In this document: positions 1 to 13,965 of the stretch, piece by piece | How the letters are laid out: the number at the start of each line of letters is the position of its first letter | How positions within the stretch are numbered: position 1 is the stretch's first letter | Source: Agapetus fuscipes | Taxonomy: Eukaryota > Arthropoda > Insecta > Trichoptera > Glossosomatidae | Reading direction: 5' to 3' | Assembly: GCA_951799405.1 (NCBI GenBank) | Contig: OX637332.1 | Coordinates: 30,232,832-30,296,831, forward strand | Length of the DNA: 64,000 nucleotides | Program-made: the position numbers and the translations under genes | The notes under the pieces: generated by a model | Database searches by the model: none | What the model saw: the letters and a program-made list of their open reading frames with translations, nothing else | Told to the model about the DNA's origin: nothing

Positions 1-338
1 GAAATGATTCTGCAGGCTTTTCAAACAAAAGGAACCTTTTAGATGATAAAAATATGAAAACTCTTACATCAAAATATATAATCTGATCACTTATTTTGGA
101 GAAATTTGTATTTATTTAAATTGAAGACAATTAAACTTCAATAAAGTTATTTGCAACGAAAAGCAACCACACCACTCGTGCTAGAAATGAATAGATCTCG
201 TCATTTGGGCTTAAATTAAGATTGAGAAATTTTAAAAGCCTGATTGGCTCTTTAGTGGTTATAGAATCTTGCATGTTTGTGTGAGCGTGGTATTTGAGAG
301 TGTGAATGAGTGTTGACTGCAAAATAAATATACTGACC

Positions 339-2245
<1,907 letters not shown>

Positions 2246-2383
2246 CTGTGCTCAGGTTAATTTCTGTCGCCCGCTGCCTGTGGCCGAGGACCCTGAACTG
2301 CGGCAGCTGCACCTCGCTGCTCATGCCCACGCTACTGAGCCCGTCTCGCCAGGCGTAGTGAATATCGCGCATTGTGTATCCGA
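2246..2383 (-). CDS. Rdl: Rdl alternative exon 6, AWRDG variant (first in transcript)
   Basis: A 138-bp exon lies between acceptor GGCTGTGGAG and donor CACAG|GTACAT. After the T of exon 5 it reads [40 protein letters not shown] and EINLST, leaving one G. This is the loop F region of RDL and the approach to loop C, the part known to be duplicated as alternative exons in insect Rdl. It carries an Asn-Leu-Ser sequon that the sister exon lacks. Three positions (His-Tyr-Ala before WRDG, Gln before LPQF, Ser in LST) differ from the fly version as I recall it, normal for another insect order. The exon is separated from its alternative by only 225 bp. Confidence 0.96.
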
Positions 2384-2399
2384 CTCCACAGCCAAACGA

Positions 2400-4689
2400 G
2401 AGCAAACACACAAAATGCCTTGGTTTACTTCAACAACATGACACGTCAACCCACCACCAACCGTCGTCACCACCACGACCTCCGTCTGGTGATGCGCACA
2501 AGCTTAACTTATCAGATGAGAGTACAGTAAACAGGTGGCGACTACAATACTGGATGAACAAATAATGACAAACCAAAACGGAACAAATGTATGAAGTATA
2601 TGTAAAATGCTAGAGGAACAAACTGAACTCGTGCAAAAGCCTGAGAGCGAGTCGAAGCCAAAGCCGACCGGCCGAATGAAACAAAAGGGAACAAGTCATG
2701 CGGCTGCAACAAAGAGCGAGCGGGTGGAGCGACAAGATGGAGCGAGGAGGTGTGGCTGGAGAGTCAGGAAGGTCTGAGGAAGTCGAGGCGTGATGTTGTC
2801 TCGTCAGATCCCCCAGCGGGGCTCACAGTGTGGCGTTACATTCAGGGTTTGATGCACAATGCAGCGATTTTCGTTCCTTTTTGTTAAAGTTTTTTCAAAC
2901 GCAAACGCTAAGAGATTGACTATGTCCATTGCCACTACTGGAATAATTTGGAATGAGGTGTCGGCTACCGTCTGCGGTACTGTTCAGGGTAGGCTACAGA
3001 CTCCGCCCGCGAGTCAGTCGGTCCGGGGCCTGGGAGACCAGCAGTCTAACTGCGACTACTGGTGCGGCTAGCGGCAGACTCACGTAGAAACACTCTGACG
3101 TCTGAAGCATCGCCCTGGCCGCGTGCCTGGCAGCTATACGCAACAACTCTTTCTCCAGGAAGAGGACAACAAACAACTAAGCCACTTCCTGATCGGGTTA
3201 AATGAACTTCACTTCTAAGAGCACATTAAAACAATTGTTAATAGTTTATTATAAAACAATTATTTTATTATTACAATTCTAGTTATCAAGCTACCAAGCA
3301 CGTCATGTATGGAAGATGTTTCAGACATTAAAAACATTAGTACTGAATTGAGTTTAAATTGATCAAATGTATTGTCACCATCATCACAAGTTATTTTTTA
3401 AATTCACGTCACCCTGTGCAATTAACTTGAACTCAAAGTGAGCTACCAAGGAATCCCATTGGTGGATCACTTTTTCATACAATGTTATCAAATCGGGCTC
3501 AGTTGTTAACAAAATGAGACAGAACAGAGCGTCTGTCGGTATCTCCACGCAAGCCAAATATTTCAACAATAATTCATTTACCATTCAAATAGCAGTTTCT
3601 ATGTGTATTTTAGAGAGAAAGAATTTTCGACATAGCAAGAGAAAAATGAAAGTAAAAAGGTAGGTATCAATATTAAAAATTACTCTATTTTGTAAGTAAC
3701 GTCAGGCCATAATGCTGGTTTCTCGGATTTAGGATTTCACCAACAGAACACTCTTGCTGTCCAAAGAAAAGTGTTTATTGTGTTAATGCCATCGTAGGGA
3801 ATACTACAAACGTGGAAATGCCAGCACTGGACAAACAAATCGTCCTCAAATAACATCAAAAATTTACACAAACGAATCAATTTACAAGTGTATTATCAAA
3901 TATTAGTGTCCGATGAATTCTAGATAAGAATTTTTCCTGATTTAAAGAGAAACGTAATTTTATATTAATTAAAGATGCTTTTTTATGAATTCAATATCCA
4001 CAATTTACTTTGCATATTTTTGCTCTTAATTTTGATTTTGATTTTAAAGAATTACAAAAAAATCACAAATTTCTGTTCTGAATAGTTTGAAAACAGTCTT
4101 TTGGATGTAAGAGTACCCTAGCATTTCCAAGTTTGAAGTATTCAAGTGTTTGAAATGCATCTTGGCCAACACAATCTTGCCATTCGTTTATATATTGAAA
4201 ATAAGCTTTAGTAATCTGGGGGCAATAACTAGAAATCTATAATATACTTAAATGAAAGTTGTTATAAAAATTTCGAGGGCAAAGAGTCATACTTAAAAAA
4301 ATATAATCTAAATTCTGTAGTGTGGCTTTTCGGTTGTTGAGTTTTTGTTTAAAAAAAACAATGCTAGATCCGGGAGTGAGTCGTCAGTGTAACATTTAGA
4401 CCAGCGTGATTGGGAACATACATATGATGTCACAGAGACACAAATTCACTACTACGACACTCGTGTTCACTTTGCACAGGTACAGGTGAACACGTCACAA
4501 CGAATACAACATTGGTTTGCGAGTGCAAATTTGTGCTTTGATTTACCTCAATTTTCCTTAATCAAACAAAACATAAATTAAGCAAGTCTTGCTTGTATTG
4601 CGACAGTAACAACAAATCATAGTGTCTGTTTTTCCCTATTCAACTACGTGTTTTTTTTTATCGAAGAATAAAAACTTAATAAAAACGTT
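2400..4689. other. Rdl intron 5, mostly unique sequence
   Basis: I see no exon here. 2400-3180 is moderately G+C-rich with purine-rich stretches (AGCGAGCGGGTGGAGCG) and no conserved frame. From 3180 on it is A+T-rich. No element of the families seen elsewhere in the window was recognised. Confidence 0.6.
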
Positions 4690-4931
4690 TTTAATATTTG
4701 TAAGGGTTTGGTGGTTTACACAGTGAAAGTCCATTGTATATTAATCAAATTAATAAAGTTACAATTCACTTTTTACAATTTTATTTCTGTCTAGCACTTT
4801 CGCCTACAAGGCATCATCAGGACAATTTTGTCCATGATTGTCCTGATGATGCCTTGTAGGCCAAAGTGCTAGACAGAAATACAATTGTAAAAAGTTAATT
4901 GGAACCTTGTAAATTTGATTAATATTAATAA
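4690..4931. mobile_element. Penelope-like terminus: inverted pair with hammerhead-like core
   Basis: Two arms of about 90 bases face each other around a short spacer near 4830. Each carries CTGATGA, a stem (GCC/GGC with loop TTGTA), then GAAA on the minus-strand arm (about 4798-4824) or CAAA on the plus-strand arm (about 4839-4865). CTGATGA...GAAA is the conserved core of the hammerhead ribozymes found at Penelope-like retroelement ends. The flank CACAGTGAAAGTCCATT also borders the endonuclease-bearing copy at 23.8-24.7 kb, which ties this hairpin to that family. Only the minus-strand arm keeps the GAAA box. I did not establish stems I and III or the cleavage site. Confidence 0.6.
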
Positions 4932-5665
4932 AAACGTTTTATTCTTCAATAGTTCTGAAAGGGATTTTCAAGGAAAAATATATGTGTTTTCTGATAATTA
5001 AAATCATTTAAATGAATTAAAACGTTGTAACTCTGTTGATTTTAATTGTGGAATTATTATTGTATGGAAAATTGAAGCAAATTAGTGATTCAATAAGATA
5101 TTTGGGAAATCCTCGTATAAGGCATTTCACATAATCATCACGTCTACTAAGCTCGTCATCACATTTCTTATTTTGTAATAATTTTAAAATGCAAATAACA
5201 TAACAGAAAAGCTTTTTTTTTTGCAATATTCAGTTTGAATATTTAGTTGTTTGCAGCATTTTTGAAGAATTTAAAATGCCCTGATATTAAAGTAAAATGA
5301 GTATATCTTTCCCAAACACGCTTTTTTTTGTAATATAAAATGTACTTAAATTAATTTAAATATAACTTATTTATTTTGACAGCTTACAAAATATGTAACT
5401 TTTTTCACTTAGCTATTTTGAAATTTGTACAAATTTTCAATCCAATTTGTATTCCTAATTTTATATCCTTCTACTTGTATATTTTTGACTTAACTTTCAT
5501 AACGTCAAGGCTTAAAAAAATTTCATATGCTTCTCTCAAATTTCTACATAGACTTATATTGAAAGCAATGCATAAATGATTTGAAATGAAAAAATATGAA
5601 ACAAATCATTTTAGAGGTAATAACTCTTCATTTTTATTTTCGTTTTGACTGTCCTTAACTTATAC
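4932..5665. other. A+T-rich intron, nothing recognised
   Basis: Low-complexity A+T-rich sequence with T runs. The short open frames here are chance stretches without recognisable domains. Confidence 0.6.
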
Positions 5666-6210
5666 GTTGGTATAATGCTAACCACCCGTACTGTAAAAAA
5701 TGGTTGTGTCCGCCAATGTCACCCCTGTTTCAGGGAGACAGGCACTCTCCCACCTCCACCCACCCGGTTCATGCAACTCATGCGGAGTCGCTTCACCCGG
5801 TGATCGTTCACTTGCAATGTTTTTTTTGGCGGCGGAAGGCCTTCCCGTTGAAGTTAAATCAGCTAGAGTTACTCTACTTCAGGAAAGGAAAAGAAAATCC
5901 TCAAAAACAGAGGCTAGCGCATGAATCTAGGAATCCACCCTCCCAAAAGCGTGAGGTTACTGAAGCTAATGTGCCTGACGGGAGCCCTTCATCGGCGGGT
6001 AACGATCTAGTGCCATCCGCGCTGGGCGCGGCAAAGGGAGAGTCGGCAAAAGTTCCAGGGTGTATGTTCATTTGAGGTTTGAATTTTCTTTTTAAATTTG
6101 TAAGTACACATGCAGCATTTGTGAGCGCGTCCTTACACATGCCTGTTTGTGGGCATGTATTTAATATGTATTGTAAATGTTAATATATCTTTGCAACTTA
6201 GATAACAGAT
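5666..6210 (+). mobile_element. Element A copy with a 300-bp internal insert
   Basis: It starts like element A (AACTTATACGTTGGTATAATG, then TACTGTAAAAAATGG) and ends ATCTTTGCAACTTAGAT. Between the GTTTCAGGGA box (about 5740) and the AGTCGGCAAAAGTT box (about 6041) it has about 300 bases of G+C-richer sequence absent from other copies. The insert has open frames in two registers but no domain I know; I cannot say whether it is an insertion or the ancestral form. Confidence 0.7.
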
Positions 6211-6541
6211 GAATCTGATGAAACATAATGAAAGCTTTTTTCTGAGTCATGCCATGGGTGATTTTCAAATGCATTATCATTTGTTAACCACACTGTTCAA
6301 TTCATTCCAGATCATTTGATTCGAAGGAATAAATTTCATTACACTTCAAGAGCATTTCTAGTCGCAAACGTCCCTGCAGAATGCATACCAGTTTGAACTA
6401 AATACCTGAGAAAATTTTAATCTATTCAAACTTTACTTTTTCTTTGTCACGGTTAACAAAATTAATCACTTTAACACTATCGTAAAAAACTAAGAACGAA
6501 GCGCATCACAACATCATAATTTTTTCTAAGCTCTCACTTCC

Positions 6542-6795
6542 TCTATAATCTAAGTTGCAAAGATATACAACATTCATGATTCATATTAAATGCATTATCA
6601 TAAGCAAACTCGTATAAGTTCGCGGTTAAACATGCCACATGTAGACCTACAATATAAAAACCCAATCTCAAATGAACATAAGCCTGCAACTCTTTCCGAT
6701 CTTCCCTGATCCAGGGTGACATTGTCCAAGGGAACCATTTTTTTGCAGTATGGGTATTAAGTCTCACACCAGCCGATAAGTCAAGGATCAATTAA
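6542..6795 (-). mobile_element. Element A, nearly full copy
   Basis: Reads AATCTAAGTTGCAAAGATAT at its 3' tail side and GATAAGTCAAGG at its 5' side, with the internal landmarks (TTCGCG, ACATGCCACATG, TGAACATAAGCC, GACATTG) in the usual order. It lies about 230 bp downstream of the exon 5 donor. Confidence 0.8.
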
Positions 6796-6876
6796 ATTAA
6801 GTGAAATCAAAGTTGAACACATTAAGTAGCTGTCATATATATTTTTTGTTGCATATATTTTTGTCTGACAATCTCA

Positions 6877-7795
<919 letters not shown>

Positions 7796-7799
7796 AATC

Positions 7800-8042
7800 A
7801 TAAAAATTATGTTAACATTCAGGATTCATATCAAATGCATGCCCACAAACAGACACGGGCTAGTTCGCGCTTACAAATGCTGCATGTGTACTCACAAATT
7901 AGAATCCAAAACTCAAATGAACATGAACAGTGAATACTGCTGCTTTTGCCGACCTATCCTGAAACTGGGATGACATTGGCTAAGTGAACTATTTTTTAAA
8001 GTATGGGGGGTCAGCTTCATACCAACCTATAATTCAAGGAAT
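7800..8042 (-). mobile_element. Element A, 5' portion of the LTR-interrupted copy
   Basis: From GTTAACATTCAGGATTCAT to CTATAATTCAAGGAAT. Its missing tail (CCAAGTTGCAAAGGTAT) lies at about 7161-7178 on the far side of the LTR-like insertion, about 50 bp from the exon 5 acceptor. Confidence 0.75.
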
Positions 8043-8524
8043 AAGTATAAGTACAAAGAATGAAATAGGGGTGACATTGGCAATTTTTTTTTGTATGTTT
8101 CTCCTTTTATTATTATATTTTAATGAATAATTGTAAAGTTTACTGGTCTTTCAACTGTCAATCTAACCGATTAATATTCTCTATAAATGTTTTTTTCCTA
8201 AATATAAATGAATACAAAATTGCAGCTTATAGAAGTTGGACTGAATGAAATAATTATACAGTCAAATCGGACATTTTAATCCGAGACATTTAGTTAAGTA
8301 AGTAAGTACTTTACCAATTGAGCTATTGACCGGTGTTTTATAGTTGTATATTATTCTAAATTTGTGCTAATGTATTTCAATACAACTGTGTACAAAAGTA
8401 CTTGCGGGTTGCCTAACCTTTAGGAGTTGAACGCCTGAATCATAGGCAATTTTATTTGCAAAGCTTTTCATTGCTCTGTGTAACTTATTTTTTTCATTTA
8501 TAGTAGTAATACTACATGGAAGAT

Positions 8525-8790
8525 TTATTTGTTGAGCGCTGTTTTCGTGTGAATCACACCTCAGAGCCCTCTGCAAGCTTGATGGTCGCTGTAGAAAACG
8601 TCAATTTTCAAGTAAGACCCAGTTGGCTTAAAGCTGTATGAACCTATGGTGACCGATCTTTGGTAAAGGCAGATTAATTTTTCAACCCAGTAAAAGTATA
8701 TTTTTTCGTGCTTCGTCGAGATTTCATCCCACTATCTTCCAATCACAAGTCTGAAGTGTTACTACCACTAGAACAAGACCCGGTCGTAAC
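8525..8790 (-). mobile_element. Element B (tRNA-derived SINE), diverged
   Basis: From the tail GATTTATTTGTTGAGCGCTG, through CACCTCAGAGCCCTCTGC and AAGTAAGACCCAGTTGG, to a decayed tRNA head ending GACCCGGTCG. Box B is damaged (GATTTCATCCCA). Confidence 0.75.
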
Positions 8791-8907
8791 TAAATCATTC
8801 TCTATAAGTGTCGTATTCCCATACATAAATAATCATAATATTATAAAATTTCATTAATTTTTCCGATGTACGCAATCGAGCTGAGTTTACGGAATTTTTC
8901 ATACAAG

Positions 8908-9400
8908 GGGCCGGTCCGTAGTCCAGTGGCAACACTTCGGACTCGTAAATGGAAGGTTGTGGGTGCGAATCCTGGCGGAGCACAAAAAATACGCCGTCGT
9001 TTATATTTCTAGATATGCTCTGTGAGGGTTTTTCTTCTGTCCTGCTGATTGACACAATTAATAATTAACAGCCACTTTAATATGTTTACTTTTATTTCTT
9101 TCACAATGTATACACAATTAACCACAGCACAATAATATTCTTTATTCTTAATTACACAGGCTTGTGGCTATCCCGCCAGGCAAGCTTCTTCCCTCTTTTC
9201 TGCATTCCTTTGTTTTCCTTTTCATTCAAATTCAAATCTCATGTTCCATTTTACCTAACAAACAAATCCATCTCGTTACAGCTCTTTGCTGGATTGAAAA
9301 AGACCGGTTACTAAAGGTCCATCCAGCCTTAAAGCAACTGGGTCTCGCTTGAGTATTGGCGTTTTAAATCGACAACTAAGCTTGTGAACCAAGCTGTGGT
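8908..9400 (+). mobile_element. Element B head and tail split by a dispersed repeat
   Basis: The tRNA head (GGCCGGTCCGTAGTCCAGTG, box B GGTGCGAATCC) runs 8908-9050. The tail (GGTCCATCCAGCC ... CAACTGGGTCTCGCTTGAG) lies at 9290-9400. Between them, 9085-9240 resembles 13966-14130 (AGGCTTGTGGCT...GCCAGGCAAGC), which looks like another dispersed repeat inserted into the SINE. Confidence 0.65.
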
Positions 9401-9403
9401 ACT

Positions 9404-9730
9404 ACAACAAGTGTCATAGACCCCTAGAGTCTCTGAAATCTAGTGAATCTCCCGCGCATGATATGTTGAAAAAAAAGAGGGCACTGAAACTTGTGTCAGT
9501 GCAAATGTTATTTTTCTTGAACGATGGAGTGCAAAATTTTGGCGAGATGTGCGGTATGCAAATCGAGGGGATGTCGCCCAGAAGGGGTGGGATTGTTTGC
9601 CCTGGGGGGGAGGAGAGGGGGCGCGCCACGTACACGGGTCGATGAAGGTGTTTGTTGCGTGACGTCATGGCGACCGGGGACTGAATCTAGAAAGGTGACA
9701 GCGCCAACCGTACGAAATATAAATAGTTAA
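9404..9730. other. Short shared repeat, then G+C-rich intron
   Basis: 9404-9475 (CAAGTGTCATAGACCCCTAG ... CTCCCGCGCA) is the inverse of a stretch at 38890-38975, so it is a small dispersed repeat. 9540-9700 is unusually G+C-rich (GGGGGGGAGGAGAGGGGGCG). No conserved frame was recognised. Confidence 0.5.
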
Positions 9731-9814
9731 TTTGTTGTTTTATTATGTTTACAGATTTCGAATGTAATTTATGAATATGTTTTTGATTCTTTACAATAAT
9801 GAAAGCCTTTCATA

Positions 9815-10210
9815 TGTAATCTAATCTAAGTTGCAGAGATATGTAACATTTGGGATTCATATAACATGTTTTCTCACAAGCAGACACGTATTAGTTCGCG
9901 CTTGTACATGCCGCATGTGAACCAACGACATAAAAACCAAAATCTCAAATGAAAATTCCTTGACTTTTATATTGGTATGAGGCTGACCACCCATACTGTA
10001 TAAAATGGTTCACTTTGCCAATGTGTCAGGGAAGGTCGGCAAAAGTTGTAGGGCTTATGTTTATTTGAAGTTTGGATTCTAATTTGTAAGTACACATTCA
10101 GCATTTATAAGCGCGAACTACACGTGTTTGTTTGTAAGCATGTATTTGAGAGCTTTAAATGAATGTATCCTTGCAACTCAGATTATAGACAGATTATAGA
10201 CAGATTATAG
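9815..10210. mobile_element. Two element A copies head to head
   Basis: A minus-strand 3' half (9815-9955) is followed immediately by a plus-strand copy (9957-10210) starting TTCCTTGACTTTTATATTGG and ending GATTATAGACAGATTATAGA, the tail repeat. The arrangement suggests either independent insertion or a 5' inversion during insertion. Confidence 0.75.
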
Positions 10211-11239
10211 ATGGAATAAAGCAAAGTAGAGAAATATCTTTGGAACTGCATTCTATGTGAAAAAAAAGCATTGTCGAAGTGAGACGCTGCGCGGGTTGCA
10301 TTCACCGAGTAGGCGCCGCAGGCTTGATCCCTTTGCCCGCCCATACAAGGCGTCACGCCGCACAGTGCGCTATTTATGAAATCTAGGCGGCCAAAATTAT
10401 TCTTGTGCTTTAATGATGTCTAAGCGATGAAATCAAATAAAAAAACATGCTTCTAATGAATATAAGATGTATTCGAGATTTTCTTTCACTTTGGTATTTG
10501 GTGCTTCACACGAAAAAAGTTTGTCTCTTAAATGATTTATTTTGGCATCAAGTTAAGCTAATTTTTCGTTTATTGTGCGGTTGAAAAAGTATTTGCGAGT
10601 CACAATCCTAACTTTTGAGGCATCTGGAAATATATTTAAAAAAAAAGATGTCAAAAAACTTTTCATTGGCGGACGTCTGCGGATAAGTTTTTTTTTCAAA
10701 TTCAATAGAAAAGTCTTTAAATATTTAATTCTAATTCATATATCGATATCATATAACAAATACGTTTTGAAAAAAAAGAAGTATAATAGTTCTTGCTACA
10801 TAAATATGCATTTATATATATTTTTAATGCCTTTATTTTTAATTCTTTATTTTATTTAGTAAGTTTATTACTTGTTCCACAAAAACCAATCACTGATATT
10901 TCGTTAAATTAAGTCTTAATGAAAAGTATGCACTCTTAAAGTGTAGGTTTTTTTAAACGTCAGGAACAGGCAACCATCACATTCAGACTGTCGGTACGGG
11001 CTTAGGGTATGTGCTGCAGGGGTGAAAGTAGTTGGGTATTGCTCTCAGTCTCATACCCTAACATAAACATACATTTTAAAGAATGTCATTGTAACTTTAG
11101 AAAGAAGTATGTAAGGACTGAGAGAAATGACGGTTGATTTGCAATGTTGGTGGCTAAGGCATTAATTTTAAGTTTAATTAATATTTTCTCTTTTTAATTT
11201 GATTTCTAAATAAAACATTTTTTTTAAATCATTTATGAT
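10211..11239. other. Intron; short flank duplicated at 11.63 kb
   Basis: 10211-10265 (GCAAAGTAGAGAAATATCTT...) recurs nearly intact at 11636-11695, both directly after an element A tail. 10280-10390 is G+C-rich with no frame. 10560-10860 is A+T-rich. Confidence 0.6.
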
Positions 11240-11625
11240 TTTTCTTGACTGATAAATTGGTATGAGGCTGACCCCCCGTGCTATAAAAATTGGTTCACTT
11301 TTGCCAATGCTACCCAGATTTCAGGAAAAGGCGGCAGGAGTTGCAAGATTTATTTACATGTGAGGTTTTGTTTATTTGTATGCACACATGCAGAATGTGT
11401 AGGCGCGAACCTACATGTGCCTGTCTGTGGGAATACATTCAATATTATGAGCTTTAAATGCTAACATATCTTTGCAGCTTAGACTTAGATTTGGGTTTTT
11501 ATAATGTAGGTCCACATGCGGCATGTGTTAGCGCAAAATTATACATGTCTGCTTGTGGGAATGCATTTAATATAAATGTTAAATGATATATATCCTTGCA
11601 GCTTAGATTAGATTAGATTAGACAG
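11240..11625 (+). mobile_element. Element A copy plus a second 3' fragment
   Basis: It starts CTTGACTGATAAATTGG and reaches ATATCTTTGCAGCTTAG at about 11481, then repeats the 3' half (GTAGGTCCACATGCGGCATG ...) and ends in a GATTA tail repeat. It may be two insertions or a tandem 3' end. Confidence 0.7.
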
Positions 11626-11699
11626 ATTATAGATGTAATGAAGCAAAGTAGAGAAATATCTTTGGAACTGCATTCTATGTGAAAAAAAAATGCATTGTC

Positions 11700-12059
11700 A
11701 TAGATTTATAGACTTTGATAAGGGGTATTTTGGCCGGCTAGATGTCACAAATACCGCACTGTGCGCTGAGCCGACAAGACGAAGGACGACGTTCGTTTCA
11801 TTAACGTTAAAGCATTCCTAATGACATGGCTTGCCGCCTCTCCCGGCCCACTAATAATTAAGCTCTCCCACAAAGACACAGACTCGGCGGGACCTCTCTT
11901 ATTCCCGTCACTGCGGTCTCGCTCTGCCTTGCGAAAAGGCCTTTGTTGCAATCCATGCCATCGGCGGCAAAAGTCACAATCTAACATTTTTTGAAAAGCG
12001 TCTAAAAGCAGAGCACTGAATACCACACGTTTTTTGTTTTTTTTTTTTTGATTAGGATT
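11700..12059. other. Intron, nothing recognised
   Basis: A mixed-composition stretch with one 93-codon minus-strand open frame (11745-12026) that shows no domain I recognise. Confidence 0.5.
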
Positions 12060-12545
12060 TTATCATGGATAGATTAGGTGACGATGTGATTGGGTGTGGA
12101 ATGATTTTGTAAGAGAAGAATGTGGTGTAGGGGAAAGTGTGAAAGTGAAGATTAAAAGGAGTTTGTTGTTCCTTGACTTATAGGTTGTTATGCGGTTGAC
12201 CACCCATGCTGTAAAAATGGCTCACTTTGCCAATGTCACCCCTGCCTCAGGGAAGGACGGCAAGAGTTGCAGGGTGTATGTCCATTTGAAATTTGGTTTT
12301 TATATTGTAGGTTCACATGCGGCATGCGCAAGCGTGAACTTGTACGTGTCTAGTTGAGAAAATGCATGTAATGGGTATCTCCAATGTAGAGAAAGACTGA
12401 GAAAGGTGTGGATGGATATTTTTTTTGAAATAGCGAATGAATGGGATATCCAGTGTCATAGTAAAAGGAATCTGGATGAAATTAAAGAAGTATGTAATGA
12501 TAGGAAGAAATGGCGGCTAATTTGTAATGTTGACGGCTTATTCAT
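12060..12545 (+). mobile_element. LINE C-terminal fragments interrupted by element A
   Basis: 12060-12165 (GATTGGGTGTGGAATGATTT ... AAGATTAAAAGG) matches the reverse transcriptase C-terminus seen on the other strand at 19433-19813. Element A occupies about 12168-12380. RT sequence then resumes (AAGGTGTGGATGGATATT ... AAATGGCGGCTAATTTG), encoding KVWMDIF-EIANEWDIQ-like residues. Truncated and frameshifted. Confidence 0.7.
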
Positions 12546-12669
12546 TCATAATTTTATGTTATATTTTTTGTATACCCATTGACTTCTTTTTGTATAGATT
12601 TATTTTTAAGGTTTTGTTGTTTTTATGTTGTCTAAATGTAATTTATTATTTGTATACTACCACTACCCT

Positions 12670-13093
12670 GTCAACGACGATACCATGTTAAAAGCACCGG
12701 TTCTCATCAGATCACCGAAGTTAAGCAACATTGGGCGCGGATGCTTCTTGGATGGGTGTGCTAGGAACACCGCGTGTTGTTGGCATTTCTTGGACCGGTC
12801 CGTAGTCCAGTGGCAACACTTCGTACTCGTAAATGGAAGGTTGTGGATTCGAATTCCGGCGGAGCACAACAATATACCATTTATATTTCCAAATGTGCTC
12901 TTCGCTAGATTGAAAAATTCTTAAACCCATACCAAAGACCGGTCACTGAAAGGTCCATCCAACCTTACAACAAGTGGGTCTTGCTTGAGAATTGGCGCTT
13001 TCTACAGCGACGGCCAAGCTCGCAGAGGGCTCTTGAGGTGTGTTACACACAAAAACAGCGCTCACAAATAAATCATCCTAATATTATTATTAT
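12670..13093 (+). mobile_element. Composite 5S rRNA + tRNA SINE, complete, with target duplication
   Basis: 12670-12784 is a nearly full-length 5S rRNA sequence (CATCAGATCACCGAAGTTAA, CTTGGATGGGTG, GGAACACCGCGTG...GGC). Then comes a tRNA-like head (box A TAGTCCAGTGG, box B GATTCGAATTCC) and a shared body ending in AATATTATTATTAT. Flanking TACCCT repeats (12664-12669, 13094-13099) look like a target-site duplication. Pol III promoters from both RNA classes lie in tandem. The copies at 23380-23803 and 39125-39496 have the same junction, so this is a real family and not a chance fusion. Confidence 0.88.
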
Positions 13094-13374
13094 TACCCTC
13101 TTTTCGTTCTGCAGAAATGATTGATCTTAATCTTCTTCTTCGTGTCAGACACTACACTACTCTTGCCCAGTGTCGGGCAACATCCACTGCTTCACTATTA
13201 CTCTCCATTAGGTCGGCCAGTGAGCAGCTTGTTGGGCAGGCCGGGCAGATCCGAAGATGATCCATTGACTGTTGGGCTCCGCATTCACAGAGCGTGGTGT
13301 CATCTTGATGAAGGATTCCCCATGCCCTCATGTTATAGTTCTTAATTAACGACATTAAGCATTATATTATTCTT

Positions 13375-13500
13375 TTATATGGTAGGTCCACATGCGGCAT
13401 GTGTGAACGCGAAATTATGCGTGTCTTCTTGTGGGAATGCATTTAATATGAATCTCAAATGATACATATCTTTGCAGATTAGATTTAGATTTAGAAGCAG
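13375..13500 (+). mobile_element. Element A 3' fragment
   Basis: Begins at TATGGTAGGTCCACATGCGG and ends at the GCAGATTAGATTTAGATTTAG tail. The 5' half is missing. Confidence 0.7.
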
Positions 13501-13704
13501 ATTTTCAAAGTTGTGCAGATTACGATTCGCGTCTGCTCACATATGTGCCGAGTTCAATCTATTTAAGCCGTCTTGTCTCTCTGTCCGCAGCTCTCGGCTG
13601 TAACTTCATTACCGAGAGTAAATTAATAACGACCCTCTCAACACGACTCGGCTTCCTTCACTCTCCAGTCGACGTGAACTCTGCTTATATTCAAATCATA
13701 TTGT

Positions 13705-13965
13705 ATGAAAAAGGCTATGACTCTGGATGAAATGAAAGAAGTATGCAAAGACAGAGAAGAAGTGGCGGCTAATCTGCAATGTTGATTTGTAATTTTGGCT
13801 TATTCATTTGATACATTTTTTGGTATAGGAAAGTATGGATTTTTTTTGCATAGATTTATTTTTAATGTTTTTTGTTATTTTTTTATACTTAAATGTTATT
13901 TATTATTTGTATTCCTTGACTTATAGGTTAGTATGAGGCTGACCACCCATACTGTAAATATGTAT
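13705..13965 (+). mobile_element. LINE 3' end: RT C-terminus joined to start of element A
   Basis: It encodes KKAMTLDEMKEVCKDREE-like residues (13710-13765), then about 150 bp of A+T-rich untranslated sequence, then element A beginning TTCCTTGACTTATAGG at about 13914 and broken at 13960. This junction helps show that element A is the 3' part of this LINE. Confidence 0.75.

Noticed and set aside
12670..12784. Functional 5S rRNA gene
   Set aside because: Missing the GACCGC segment around box C, carrying substitutions, and fused to a SINE.
12792..12867. Functional tRNA gene
   Set aside because: Boxes A and B are present but the acceptor stem does not pair well and the sequence continues into a SINE body present in many copies.
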